A stretch of 64,000 bases of DNA from Lederbergia citrisecunda (GCF_018343695.1 NZ_JAGYPJ010000001.1:2901992-2965991), one strand, 5' to 3'. Shown: positions 38,792 to 48,008, numbered from the stretch's first letter. The notes: a model not told the origin generated them from the letters alone. Made by a program: numbers and translations.

Positions 38792-40012
38792 CTAGGAAGG
38801 CAAATTCTTTTCGCCTTCTAAAGCCATATTCTGTTTGGAAGCCTCTCTAATGCGCAGCCATAAAGCAGTAAAACCTATAACTCCTAATAAAGAAATCAAG
38901 GTAGTAATCTGATACATCATATTAGGACCTAGTTCTTGGAACATCCATCCTCCAATCATTCCAGCCATAATTCCTGAAATGCCTCCCCATGTCAATCCAT
39001 AAATGGCTTGGCCACTTGCTCTTAGTTCAACAGGAACCAATTTTGCCGTTAATGTAGTACCAATATAGAAATAACCACCAAACGTGATACTATGCAACAT
39101 TTGCAAAAATATCACCTGCATCGGGTCTGTGGCAATGGACATTAAAAACCAGCGAATGACAAATAGAACACTGACAATAACTAAACACCCGATCATCGTA
39201 GAAGTATTTCTTTTTAAATAACGATCAAACAGCAAAAAGACCGGCACTTCAAAAATAGCCGTTAAAAATGCAGACCACCCAATCATCACGACTGATCCGC
39301 CAAGCTGTTTTATATAAAGCGAAATAAATGTTAGATTAATCGAATTTGGAACAGAGATTAATACTCCTAAAATAACGAATACCAAAAAATACTTATTTCC
39401 AAAAAGCGCTTTAGCATAGCCGCCTTTTACAATTTTCTTTGTTCCTTCAACTTTCCCTTGCGGCAACTTAAAACCGAATAGAATCGTCAAGATAAGCATA
39501 AAGCTATACACGATCCACAAATTTTTAATACCTATCAAATCAATAAACGGGCCAGCTCCAACTGCCATGATAGCCCATCCTAAAGATCCCCAAAGACGGA
39601 AGGTCCCAAATTTATACGGCGTCCCTTCAATCGTATTCAAAATTAAGCTATTGCTTTGTGAAAATAATGGAGTTTGGAAGTTAAAAAATAGTAACATTGC
39701 AATAAAAACGAGCGGAAGGGAATTTAATTGAAAAACAATTTGTATGATAATAAGATTCCCTATTAACATAATTAGTAGGATTTTTTTAATGTTTTGAAGG
39801 CGGTCGCTCCAATATCCCCAAAATGGATTTGCAAAAATAGATACGAATGGGCCACCTGCCATCAGCATCCCTATTGCCACAGTAGTAAACCCTACTTCTT
39901 GAAAATACAAAGGAATAAAAGACATTAAAACTGAAAGAGCACCATATAGAAAAAAGTTAAATAGTTTTACGGTCAGTAATCCTCGTTTGTAATCATCAGA
40001 TGTATTTATCAA
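38792..40012 (-). CDS. MFS transporter, sugar/muropeptide uptake candidate
   Basis: 406 residues with 12 predicted membrane helices. The loop after helix 2 reads NPFWGYWSDRLQN, the MFS signature. The sequence is of the LacY-like MFS_1_like type. TTG start after AAAGGA. It stands between the Gfo/Idh gene and murQ, and no MurP-type PTS gene is present, so I infer it imports MurNAc or a related sugar without phosphorylating it. Specificity is not proven. Confidence 0.85.
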   Translation of the reverse strand: MINTSDDYKRGLLTVKLFNFFLYGALSVLMSFIPLYFQEVGFTTVAIGMLMAGGPFVSIFANPFWGYWSDRLQNIKKILLIMLIGNLIIIQIVFQLNSLPLVFIAMLLFFNFQTPLFSQSNSLILNTIEGTPYKFGTFRLWGSLGWAIMAVGAGPFIDLIGIKNLWIVYSFMLILTILFGFKLPQGKVEGTKKIVKGGYAKALFGNKYFLVFVILGVLISVPNSINLTFISLYIKQLGGSVVMIGWSAFLTAIFEVPVFLLFDRYLKRNTSTMIGCLVIVSVLFVIRWFLMSIATDPMQVIFLQMLHSITFGGYFYIGTTLTAKLVPVELRASGQAIYGLTWGGISGIMAGMIGGWMFQELGPNMMYQITTLISLLGVIGFTALWLRIREASKQNMALEGEKNLPS

Positions 40013-40031
40013 ACTTATTTTCCTTTCTACT

Positions 40032-40080
40032 GTTAAAAAATACGGTACGACTAATCCTTATGAATCTGATTAATCGTACC
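40032..40080 (-). terminator. Terminator after the Gfo/Idh gene
   Basis: GGTACGA...TCGTACC stem with inner ATC/GAT pairs, then GTATTTTTTAAC. Only about 20 bases separate it from the MFS start, so read-through is likely. Confidence 0.75.
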
Positions 40081-40092
40081 TAAAATAATGTA

Positions 40093-41217
40093 TTATATTG
40101 TAACTGATGTAGACGTTTTCAAATTAGCTAGTTCTTCTGCTGAAACCTCTTCCCCACGTTTATCAGAAAGATAGATTCCATCACTAATCAGCATCGTTTG
40201 CAGAGCAATGTCTGCAGTTGGCAATAACTCTACCCTGCCTTGAAGGGCAGCAATCCAATGATGTTGAGATGAGTCGTAAGCGTCCTCATTTTCTCTTAGA
40301 TTATGCCAACGGTAATCCGTTAAATCTAGATTAACTGTGCTATCCATATCCATATCGCCAATCGTGGAATGGAAACTAAATTGATTTTGAGTACCTTCGC
40401 CAAATACAGGTAAACGTATACCACCTTTTGAACCTAATATACTGGGACCTTCGAACCCGCCTAAGTGAACAGACCAAGATTCAATAATATCGAGCGTAAG
40501 GTTATTTTTGAATTTAACGAAACCTAATGCCAACTCCTCAACATCAAAGCCGCTCTCTTCACGTCTTCTTGGATCCATATCCATTTCTTGATACACTTTT
40601 CCGGAGATGCGGGTTGGAGTCGGTAAGTCTAGTAGGTAAAGCATTTGCGCAATATGGTACACTCCCATATCAATGAGTGCGCCACCGGTAGCGGTTTCTT
40701 TTTTCGTGAAAAATTTCGTACCATAGCCATCGACAAATGGACGATTTCTTCTTCTAAATCCGGTTGAACGAGCGTGATAAATGTTACCTAGTTTTCCTCC
40801 ATCAATTAACGCTTTTGCAGCCTTCGTTTCTTTGCGATAAAGCGTTGCCAATTGAATATGAAGCATTTTTCCAGTTTCTTTTGCCGCTTCTACCATTCTT
40901 TTTCCATCAAAGTAAGTTCCTGCAATTGGCTTTTCACAATACACATGTTTCCCAGCTTCTAAAGCAGCAATCGTCATTGGGGCATGGAAATTATTATGTA
41001 AGCATACATCCACAGCCTCAATATCATCTCGACTCAACATTTCACGATAATCAGTGTACACACTCGGAATATTATATTGCTCAGCCACTCTTCGCGCTTC
41101 TTGTTCATTAACATCACAGACAGCCACAATTTCTGCATCTGGGATGCTCGCATAGTTTTGCAAATGTGATTTTCCGATCTGCCCGACGCCAATAACACCA
41201 ATTCGTATCTTTCTCAT
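40093..41217 (-). CDS. Gfo/Idh/MocA-family oxidoreductase
   Basis: 374 residues. Rossmann loop GVIGVGQIGKSH near residue 7, VYCEKPIAG near 94 with the conserved EKP lysine, and the C-terminal alpha/beta domain (GGALIDMGVYHI near 178). NAD(P)-dependent dehydrogenase of a sugar or sugar derivative. Start ATG 41217 with six-base spacing from GGAGG; the preceding ATG is too near. Cotranscribed with the isomerase upstream, across a 190-base gap holding a repeat. Confidence 0.9.
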   Translation of the reverse strand: MRKIRIGVIGVGQIGKSHLQNYASIPDAEIVAVCDVNEQEARRVAEQYNIPSVYTDYREMLSRDDIEAVDVCLHNNFHAPMTIAALEAGKHVYCEKPIAGTYFDGKRMVEAAKETGKMLHIQLATLYRKETKAAKALIDGGKLGNIYHARSTGFRRRNRPFVDGYGTKFFTKKETATGGALIDMGVYHIAQMLYLLDLPTPTRISGKVYQEMDMDPRRREESGFDVEELALGFVKFKNNLTLDIIESWSVHLGGFEGPSILGSKGGIRLPVFGEGTQNQFSFHSTIGDMDMDSTVNLDLTDYRWHNLRENEDAYDSSQHHWIAALQGRVELLPTADIALQTMLISDGIYLSDKRGEEVSAEELANLKTSTSVTI

Positions 41218-41266
41218 CATATCCCTCCAATTCTATAAATCAATGAATCTTATAATGTAGCTAAAA

Positions 41267-41405
41267 GAGGATGTTCAAAAGTTCGGTAAAAATGACACAG
41301 CGAATTTCTTCGTTGGCTTGTGTCTTCGCTACTCATGTATTTAAAGGCATACATTCCGCTACTCGAAACTGCGCCGCCTCGAAATTCTTGGTCCTTTTTA
41401 TCCTC
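41267..41405. repeat. Structured intergenic repeat with GAGGAT/ATCCTC ends
   Basis: About 139 bases bounded by GAGGAT (41267-41272) and its inverse ATCCTC (41400-41405), with inner CGAATTTC/GAAATTC and GTGTC/GACAC pairs. It ends three bases before a stop codon. It resembles a dispersed Bacillaceae intergenic repeat I know in outline. No transposase inside. Confidence 0.6.
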
Positions 41406-41408
41406 CTT

Positions 41409-42215
41409 TTAAACACGCTTTAAAATACGTTTTACTGTTCCTAAAAGCCACTCAATTTCAATATATTGATTTTTATCGGCATTATACTCAATGCCCCAAT
41501 AGCCATCAAAGCCGTTTTCCTGCAGCATACGGATTTTATCTTGTGCATCTTCGGCTACTGCCGTTCCAGCATCAAAATGTGTGTGACATACCCAAGGCGC
41601 CACCATTTCATCGCCTTTTTCAGCCTCTTCTTTCCATCTTCCAATATGTAAGAGTATACCGAAGTTTGGATGATCAACTGCCTCAGCGATTTTTCTCAAT
41701 TGGACAGGGCTCAATGAAGGTCCAATATGATTTTCAGGTCCGACCATATAACCATTTTGTGCCCCACGCTCACAATACTCACGATAGCGTTTTACAATAT
41801 ATTCGAACTGCTCATCACTCATATTCATATCAAATTCAGGGTTGTTGCCAAATACTCCGCCAGTATCGATACGTACTGTTTTGGCTCCAAGGATTTCTGC
41901 AGCCTTCAGATGACCTAAAGCATTTTGATATAGTTGTTCACGCTTGTCCGAGTCGGCGTCCCAAATATGCGCGCCATCTATCGCATAGTTGATTAATGTA
42001 AGGCCCTTTTCGTCCATGGCTTCACGTACTTTTTTCAAAAACTCCTCATCAGGCACTCTTGAAAAATCAGGTTCACCAATCGTAAACTGACCGTTCCAAA
42101 TATCCACTGTGTCTAATCCATAACGATATTTTACCGACTCTAAATACCCAAAAATGTCCATTTTCCCTTCCAAAAACGTGTTAAAGAATGAAAAACCACC
42201 AATTGAAATCTTCAC
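41409..42215 (-). CDS. TIM-barrel sugar phosphate isomerase/epimerase (xylose-isomerase-like)
   Basis: 268 residues. VKISIGGFSFFNT opens the barrel; metal-ligand regions are visible in GAKTVRIDTGG, GYMVGPENHIG, GILLHIGR and YWGIEYN. This is the AP_endonuc_2/IolE-type family. GTG start at 42215, nine bases after AAAGGAGG; the longer frame adds an unlikely N-terminus. Usually paired with Gfo/Idh dehydrogenases in sugar pathways, as here. Substrate unknown. Confidence 0.88.
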   Translation of the reverse strand: MKISIGGFSFFNTFLEGKMDIFGYLESVKYRYGLDTVDIWNGQFTIGEPDFSRVPDEEFLKKVREAMDEKGLTLINYAIDGAHIWDADSDKREQLYQNALGHLKAAEILGAKTVRIDTGGVFGNNPEFDMNMSDEQFEYIVKRYREYCERGAQNGYMVGPENHIGPSLSPVQLRKIAEAVDHPNFGILLHIGRWKEEAEKGDEMVAPWVCHTHFDAGTAVAEDAQDKIRMLQENGFDGYWGIEYNADKNQYIEIEWLLGTVKRILKRV

Positions 42216-42351
42216 TTCTAAAAGCCTCCTTTTGGATAAATAAATTGTCCCTTTGGCAGAGCTGCGTCCTGAAATACTACAATTTCTCGCTGAAGCAACT
42301 CGCCACATCATTCAGCTCTCCAACTAAATCCTCTGAAGAAGTACTTGCTGA

Positions 42352-42382
42352 ATTAATTATTCCAGTGGATGAAATAATTAAT
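42352..42382. promoter_or_regulatory. Putative ROK-repressor operator
   Basis: ATTAATTATT and its exact inverse AATAATTAAT separated by 11 bases, in the gap between the ROK gene and the isomerase gene. Layout resembles XylR-type operators. It lies about 140 bases before the isomerase start. Confidence 0.5.
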
Positions 42383-42450
42383 AATATTATATCATTATGG
42401 TCTGTTTAATCAATATATTACGAGTTTTTCCACAACTTTTTTTAAAAAAA

Positions 42451-43575
42451 TTAACGTACTATTTTGGTTCTAAACATTTGGTGAAGGCCAATTGTTGCAG
42501 CTCCAATTGCTGGGCCATCACTTTTCCAATGAGATGTATTAACTGGTGTGGGATTTTCAGGAGTATCTTCATATGTATGAATCAATTCTGTTAGTCGCTG
42601 GGCTAACTTCTCGTTCGAAGCAATCCATCCACTTAATATTAATTGCTCAGGATTTAAAAATTGAATAACATTCCCACAATATTTAGCGATTTCATGAATC
42701 ATTTTATTTAAATCTTGCTCATATGGATGAATGCCTTCTAAAGCGAGCCCGATAAATTTTTGAATGACCACTTCTTTATCAGCTTCAAAAAATTCCTCAT
42801 GATATTCAGATTTGAGCCTTTCATACAATGTATCAATTCCATAGGAGTAGAAATCTCCTATTTTTCCAGCCTGACTCGTTGCCCCTCGATAAATTTGATT
42901 ATTAATAACAAAGCCAGCCCCTATACCATAATCAATTAAAATATACACGATTGTACTTTTCCCTTTCGCTGCACCACTGAATCTCTCAGCAAACCCAGCC
43001 GCTTCAATATCATTTACGATGTGAATCGGAATAGGATACGCCTCGCTAAGATACGTTTGTAAAGGAAAATTTCGAACTTGCAAGTATTTTGAACCTATGA
43101 TTGTTTTCTGTTCCTCATCAATAATTCCAGGGACTGCAATACCAATCCATTTGATTAACTCGTGATTGATGTTTTGTTTATTAATAAAACGTTCAATTGC
43201 AATCGGCAAATTTTCCCGGAGAGATTGTTCCCCAATAAAGCAATCCATTTTTTCTGCTCGAATCACTTCTCCTCGTAAATTTAGCAAAATAAAAAGCGAA
43301 GATTCCCTTGATAAATCAATGCCGATAACATAGCCATTTTCAGCATTGATTTCCAGCATTGTCATCTTTCGGCCAACTCCTGATCCAGTTGTACCAGTTT
43401 CATGTATAAGGCCCTCTTTGATAATTTCTTCTACCAACACTGAGACCGTAGTTGGACTTAGTTTCGTACGCCTTGCAAGCTCTACCCTTGAAATGGGTGC
43501 GTGGAGATAGATTAAATTTAATAAAAGGGACTTATTAATTTCCCTAAGCATTTGTTGATTTCCTCTAATTTTCAT
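42451..43575 (-). CDS. ROK-family transcriptional regulator
   Basis: 374 residues: N-terminal winged helix at about 18-65 (ISRVELARRTKLSPTTVSVLVEEII) and a ROK sugar-kinase-like domain (GIDLSRESSL, NDIEAAGFAE). The zinc-binding cysteine cluster usual in ROK proteins (CxCGxxGCxE) is absent; the region reads TSQAGKIGDFYSYG. Start ATG 43575 six bases after GAAGGTG. It probably represses the isomerase-Gfo/Idh unit; effector unknown. Confidence 0.88.
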   Translation of the reverse strand: MKIRGNQQMLREINKSLLLNLIYLHAPISRVELARRTKLSPTTVSVLVEEIIKEGLIHETGTTGSGVGRKMTMLEINAENGYVIGIDLSRESSLFILLNLRGEVIRAEKMDCFIGEQSLRENLPIAIERFINKQNINHELIKWIGIAVPGIIDEEQKTIIGSKYLQVRNFPLQTYLSEAYPIPIHIVNDIEAAGFAERFSGAAKGKSTIVYILIDYGIGAGFVINNQIYRGATSQAGKIGDFYSYGIDTLYERLKSEYHEEFFEADKEVVIQKFIGLALEGIHPYEQDLNKMIHEIAKYCGNVIQFLNPEQLILSGWIASNEKLAQRLTELIHTYEDTPENPTPVNTSHWKSDGPAIGAATIGLHQMFRTKIVR

Positions 43576-43752
43576 ATTACACACCTTCTACATCTTCGTT
43601 TTTATTCATGTATTTATATTCTTGTACACAAGGTAAAATTTCATTTATATATTTTCTATTATACATGAATCGGGATATGTTAACTTTTTCAGCTGGGTTG
43701 ATAATTAGTTGAGATTCGAAACAGAACGAATACAATTGATGAAATCCAGACC

Positions 43753-43784
43753 TTTAATAAAAAAAACAGACTCGCTTGAGTCTG
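43753..43784 (-). terminator. Terminator of the kinase-AnmK-GNAT-hydrolase operon
   Basis: CAGACTC/GAGTCTG stem with a four-base loop, then TTTTTTTTATT on the minus strand. Confidence 0.9.
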
Positions 43785-43786
43785 CG

Positions 43787-44830
43787 TTAAAACTGCGATC
43801 GTATTAAGTTATGTAGCCTCGGTCTTAACCTTAAGATCCCTTGCTGATTTTTAGCATGTACTCGATTCGTCAATAAAATGACATGAAGTTGGATTTGTGG
43901 ATCAAACCACATACTTGTTCCTGTAAAACCTGTATGTCCGTATGATGAATTGGAGAATAGGTCTCCGCAAGATAATCTGGGACTATTAATCTGCCAACCT
44001 AGGCCTCTTCCTTCTTCATCAAATGGTGTAAAGTTTCGTTTAGACAGTTCCAAAGCTACTGTTGAGATAATCTTTCTTCCTTTAAAGCTTCCACTATTTT
44101 CTATCATAAGTGCGAAATTAGATAAATCATTTAACGTTGAAAATAAACCAGCGTGCCCACTCACTCCGCCCATTGCTTCCGCAGTTTCATCATGAACGAC
44201 GCCATATTTGTAATCATTTAGTGTTTCACTGAATTCTGTCGCAGCAAATCGCTCACGACCTAATGGAAGATTAAATCCTGTTTCATACATCTCTAATGGA
44301 GATAGGATCTCCCTTGAAACATATTCCGCAAATGGCTCCTCAACTACCTTTTCAATTAATGAAGCGAGTAAAATAAAGCCCAAATCACTGTATACTACTT
44401 TTTGGCCAACTGGATTTTCAAGTTCCTCGGCACAAATTTTTTCAATGATTTGTTCCGTATTTAATCCATCCTTGTAAAAAGGACGAAGCGCAGTCAACCC
44501 CGAAGTGTGTGTAAGCAAATGACGAATCCGTATTTCCTCTTTTCCGTTTTCACTGAATGAAGGAAAAAAGTAGGAAATCGAGTCATCCAGTCTTATTTCA
44601 CCCTTGTCCAATAATTGTAAGGATGCAGTCATCGTCGTCAAAATTTTCGTCAGTGAGGCAAGATCAAATACCGTGTCCAGTTGCATTGGTTCTCTCGATG
44701 GATAGAGGGTTCGATAGCCTACAGCTTCTTCCAAAACAGGAGTACCTTTATGTGAAATATAAATTGCAGCACCAGGAATATTTTCTACATCAATTTCTTT
44801 TTGTAAAAAATGGATGACTTTTTCTTTCAT
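43787..44830 (-). CDS. Serine beta-lactamase-fold hydrolase (AmiE/class C-like)
   Basis: 347 residues. Catalytic S-x-x-K as SLTK near residue 60, the Tyr motif YSD near 148, and HTG as HTGFTG near 302. The fold is that of class C beta-lactamases and of B. subtilis AmiE (YbbE), a MurNAc-L-Ala amidase of the same recycling pathway. No signal peptide, so it acts inside the cell, unlike secreted AmiE. Start ATG 44830 after GGGGGTG. Last gene of the operon. Substrate is inferred only. Confidence 0.85.
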   Translation of the reverse strand: MKEKVIHFLQKEIDVENIPGAAIYISHKGTPVLEEAVGYRTLYPSREPMQLDTVFDLASLTKILTTMTASLQLLDKGEIRLDDSISYFFPSFSENGKEEIRIRHLLTHTSGLTALRPFYKDGLNTEQIIEKICAEELENPVGQKVVYSDLGFILLASLIEKVVEEPFAEYVSREILSPLEMYETGFNLPLGRERFAATEFSETLNDYKYGVVHDETAEAMGGVSGHAGLFSTLNDLSNFALMIENSGSFKGRKIISTVALELSKRNFTPFDEEGRGLGWQINSPRLSCGDLFSNSSYGHTGFTGTSMWFDPQIQLHVILLTNRVHAKNQQGILRLRPRLHNLIRSQF

Positions 44831-44842
44831 TCTCAACACCCC

Positions 44843-45796
44843 CTATAGTTGCTTTCGATATTTCCGATATTCTTTCCAAATTTGGTATCCCATTTGTCCA
44901 TAAAAATCAACGATGGTTGTCCAATCTATAACGATCTTATTAATTCCGCGGCTCCGTAATATTGAAATACCGGCCAATACGGCTGCTAATCCATATCCTT
45001 TTCCACGCTCCTCTGAATCTATCCCTACTGACCCGATTCCACCTAGTGGTTCAGGAAACAAAGGCGACCAGTACACATTGTTGTAAATAACAGGAGATTG
45101 TTCATCACTAATTCTACAAGAACCAATGATTTTACCCTCTTTCTTTAAAACAACAAATTCTCTTCCTTTACCGCCCTTTTGAAAATAGCGAATCGTTTCA
45201 TATTCCCATCTTCCAGGAAAGGCTTTATTCATAAATCTCAACAATTCATCTTTATCTTCTAATGTTAAAATCTCTATTTCTACACCATCGAGGACAGGGA
45301 ATTCTGATTCCAAGCTCGGATCATGATGAGCGAGCAAATCGAATTCATTCCCTAAATACTCATAACCTTTATGTTCAAACCATTGAGCGCTTTTTTCATA
45401 ATCAGCTGGAACACTCGGAAAATAGTGCAATGGATCTCCACCAAGTTGGATTTCCGCCGCTCCATCTGCCTTCAATGCAGTTTCAGCTTTTTCGAGGAGT
45501 AAAGAGCCGATTCCTTTGTTACGTTCCTTTTTACTGACCACTAGAACCTGAATCCAACCGATATCTCTTGGCATAGGTACAGACATTGGGTCTTGCCAGC
45601 GCTTACTAATGATAAAGCCGATCACATGATCTTCATTATTTACTGCTATACACGAACCTGGAAGAAACATATTTTCATCTTCGAAGCTGTTTTGTATAAA
45701 CAACTCTTTCCTCATTGGAAATTCCGCTGAAAATTCATTATTCCATAACTCTACTAATTCATTGATTCTATTAATATCTAGTGGAATGATCCTCAT
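44843..45796 (-). CDS. Tandem-GNAT acetyltransferase, muropeptide cluster (copy 2)
   Basis: 317 residues, two GNAT domains, each with a clear acetyl-CoA loop: KKERNKGIGSLLLEKA near 90 and SEERGKGYGLAAVLAG near 263. Domain order and intervening sequence parallel the protein at 34704 (equal length). Its ATG overlaps the AnmK stop by four bases, and the hydrolase gene follows after 12 bases, so it belongs to the same operon. ATG start after GGAGG. Probable role: acetyl transfer to a cell-wall amino sugar; inferred. Confidence 0.84.
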   Translation of the reverse strand: MRIIPLDINRINELVELWNNEFSAEFPMRKELFIQNSFEDENMFLPGSCIAVNNEDHVIGFIISKRWQDPMSVPMPRDIGWIQVLVVSKKERNKGIGSLLLEKAETALKADGAAEIQLGGDPLHYFPSVPADYEKSAQWFEHKGYEYLGNEFDLLAHHDPSLESEFPVLDGVEIEILTLEDKDELLRFMNKAFPGRWEYETIRYFQKGGKGREFVVLKKEGKIIGSCRISDEQSPVIYNNVYWSPLFPEPLGGIGSVGIDSEERGKGYGLAAVLAGISILRSRGINKIVIDWTTIVDFYGQMGYQIWKEYRKYRKQL

Positions 45797-46968
45797 ATTC
45801 TACCTCCAATTATATTTCTATCATTAGGTGGAATGGTAATGGAACCAAGAATGACCGCACTTCCAGCTCCTGTTGCCTTCGGGACGTTGGACGGCATCCC
45901 GTTCATTGTTTCATTGCCCAATATAGCAAATGCAACCGCTTCCTTCGCTTCCGAGGAAAATCCAATGTCTTCTTGTGTCAATACGGTGATATTGGGCAAT
46001 AATTCCTTAATCATGCGTAGTAAAGTTTCGTTATATCCGCCTCCACCGCCAATAATCATCTCATCGATATAAGTTTTTGGAAAAATAAATTGCGTATACG
46101 AATCAGCAATCGAGAGTGCAGTAAAATAAGTAGCTGTTGCAATCAGATCATCATCACGTAAATGTCTCCAGTTTTGAAGTAGTTGCTTTGTAAATTGTGA
46201 GCCAAATAATTCACGGCCTGTTGATTTCGGTGGTGACGTCTTGAAAAAATTCATTTCCAGCCATGATTCGGCTATTTCTTTATGGACAATCCCTTGAGAA
46301 GCCCATTTTCCATCTTGATCAAAAGGTACACCCTTCAACATTTTACATAGCTCATCGATCACCATATTACCCGGACCCGTGTCAAACGCGACAACATCAT
46401 CCAATGTCCCTTGTTTCGGTAAGACCGTTACATTTCCGATTCCACCGATATTTTGCAGTGCCCTACCCTTCAAGTTGCTTCGATATAGCAAAAAATCAGC
46501 ATAAGGTACAAGAGGAGCTCCTTCGCCACCGGCAGCCATATCCATCGAGCGAAAATTTGATATGACTGTAACACCCGTTTCATAAGCAATAACAGCGGGC
46601 TCGCCTATTTGTAAAGTAGATTTTACGAAACGACCTTCTTGCTGTGGAAAATGATAGATTGTCTGCCCATGGGAAGCGATAAAATCTATTTTACTTAATG
46701 GTATACTCGCTTTCTCGCACACCTTTTTTGCGGCATTCGCAAATAAATAGCCGAGTTTAAAATTTAAGCTACATATAAGAGCTGAATTCGATTCATTGAT
46801 ATTCATACATTGTAATATTTCTTCTGAAACATTAGAGGCAAAGGGTAATGTAATAAAATCAATTAAATCGACTTTTGTATGTACTCCAAAACCGTTCAAT
46901 CTCACTAATGCTGCATCAATTCCGTCAACAGAAGTCCCTGACATTAAACCGATAGCGAGTTTCTCCAT
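45793..46968 (-). CDS. anmK: Anhydro-N-acetylmuramic acid kinase
   Basis: 391 residues, close to the family norm. GLMSGTSVDGIDAALV at the N-terminus, GQTIYHFP near 111, GGIGNVTVLP near 171, DTGPGNMVID near 193 and GGGGYNETLL near 305 are AnmK signatures. The enzyme cleaves and phosphorylates 1,6-anhydro-MurNAc to MurNAc-6-P, feeding MurQ. Start ATG 46968 after GGGG, not the longer frame. One base separates it from the upstream kinase. AnmK is best known from Gram-negative recycling. Confidence 0.94.
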   Translation of the reverse strand: MEKLAIGLMSGTSVDGIDAALVRLNGFGVHTKVDLIDFITLPFASNVSEEILQCMNINESNSALICSLNFKLGYLFANAAKKVCEKASIPLSKIDFIASHGQTIYHFPQQEGRFVKSTLQIGEPAVIAYETGVTVISNFRSMDMAAGGEGAPLVPYADFLLYRSNLKGRALQNIGGIGNVTVLPKQGTLDDVVAFDTGPGNMVIDELCKMLKGVPFDQDGKWASQGIVHKEIAESWLEMNFFKTSPPKSTGRELFGSQFTKQLLQNWRHLRDDDLIATATYFTALSIADSYTQFIFPKTYIDEMIIGGGGGYNETLLRMIKELLPNITVLTQEDIGFSSEAKEAVAFAILGNETMNGMPSNVPKATGAGSAVILGSITIPPNDRNIIGGRI

Positions 46969-46969
46969 A

Positions 46970-47875
46970 CTATGACCCCTTTTTTTCATATAAAACCGCA
47001 ACAGACAGACTGCCAATGGCTGGGGTGATTTCATTTCTAATGAATTCTACATCTCCTACAAGTTTTTGCAGAGTTGATTCAAATTCTTTTTTTGCGTATG
47101 GATTTTTTTCTAATAAAGAGCCTTTGCACCCAACTTTTAACGGCAGCTTTATATCCAATTTCTTAAATAGAGAAAACGTTTGGTTTGCTAGTTCAACTCC
47201 AGCATCTAGGAAAAATCTTTTGGCTTCTTCATCTCCCTTCTGAGCCTCTGCAAATACAAAGGACGATACAGAAGCAATCTCCCCTTTAAGAGCATTATAA
47301 ATAAAACCTTTTAAACCATCTGCTGAGCTTATTTCCAAGTCGTTCAGCAACGCCTGCGAAAGTGGAGAATGCGGCAATCCTTGATCTGCTTCTTTCGTTA
47401 TTTGGCGAAATACTTTAATGGCAATATCGTAAGCACTTCCAAAATCACCTAAAATATGGCCCCAGCCACCCGAGTAACCATCTTTTTCTCCATTCCTTCC
47501 ATAGGAAATGGAGCCCGTTCCTGCAATCGTTAAAATACCATTTTGATCGTCAAATAATGCGTGATAAGCAAGAACTGCATCATTCACAAAAATCGTAGGG
47601 ATATTCGTTCTCGTAGAAAAAAATTGTTCAAAACGTTCACGATTACCTTCTGCTTCAATGCCTGCCACTCCAGCGACAATTGTTTTGCAACCTTTTCCGA
47701 ATGGACTATTCAAACAAGCTGAAACCGCTTCCCAAACATTGTGTAATGCTTCATTAAAATTCACGTTGGGATTGCCAAACCCCGTCTTAGTCTGGAATAA
47801 TATATTTTTTTCGGAATCTATAATTAATCCCGTTGTCTTTGTCCCACCAGCATCAATTCCAATAGTATAGGTCAT
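46970..47875 (-). CDS. BadF/BcrA-family sugar kinase (GlcNAc/MurNAc kinase type)
   Basis: 301 residues of the ASKHA superfamily. Phosphate-binding loops GIDAGGTKTTGLI near 6 and IAGTGSISYG near 117, GGWGHILGDFGSAYDIA near 135. Relatives include N-acetylglucosamine kinase and clostridial MurK, which phosphorylates MurNAc and GlcNAc. First gene of the operon with anmK, tandem-GNAT and hydrolase. Start ATG 47875 six bases after AGGGGG. The cluster lacks PTS genes, which makes an ATP-dependent kinase the logical entry step. Confidence 0.9.
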   Translation of the reverse strand: MTYTIGIDAGGTKTTGLIIDSEKNILFQTKTGFGNPNVNFNEALHNVWEAVSACLNSPFGKGCKTIVAGVAGIEAEGNRERFEQFFSTRTNIPTIFVNDAVLAYHALFDDQNGILTIAGTGSISYGRNGEKDGYSGGWGHILGDFGSAYDIAIKVFRQITKEADQGLPHSPLSQALLNDLEISSADGLKGFIYNALKGEIASVSSFVFAEAQKGDEEAKRFFLDAGVELANQTFSLFKKLDIKLPLKVGCKGSLLEKNPYAKKEFESTLQKLVGDVEFIRNEITPAIGSLSVAVLYEKKGS

Positions 47876-47921
47876 CCCCATCCCCCTAACTTAATATTAT
47901 TTCTCTATAGGAAATCCCAAT

Positions 47922-47938
47922 ATGAAACTAAATTTCAT
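47922..47938 (-). promoter_or_regulatory. Putative RpiR/MurR operator
   Basis: ATGAAA-N5-TTTCAT inverted repeat 47 bases before the kinase start. RpiR-type regulators often bind TGAAA/TTTCA palindromes; assignment to the RpiR protein at 33819 is inference. Confidence 0.4.
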
Positions 47939-47980
47939 CAATAATTTTATCTGCGAATGTTATCCTATTCAATACAAAAT

Positions 47981-48008
47981 TAAAATAAGGCACAAATAAT
48001 GCGCCTTA
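47981..48008 (-). terminator. Terminator of the SE1832 gene
   Basis: TAAGGCGC/GTGCCTTA stem on the minus strand, then TTTTAATTTT. Confidence 0.8.
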
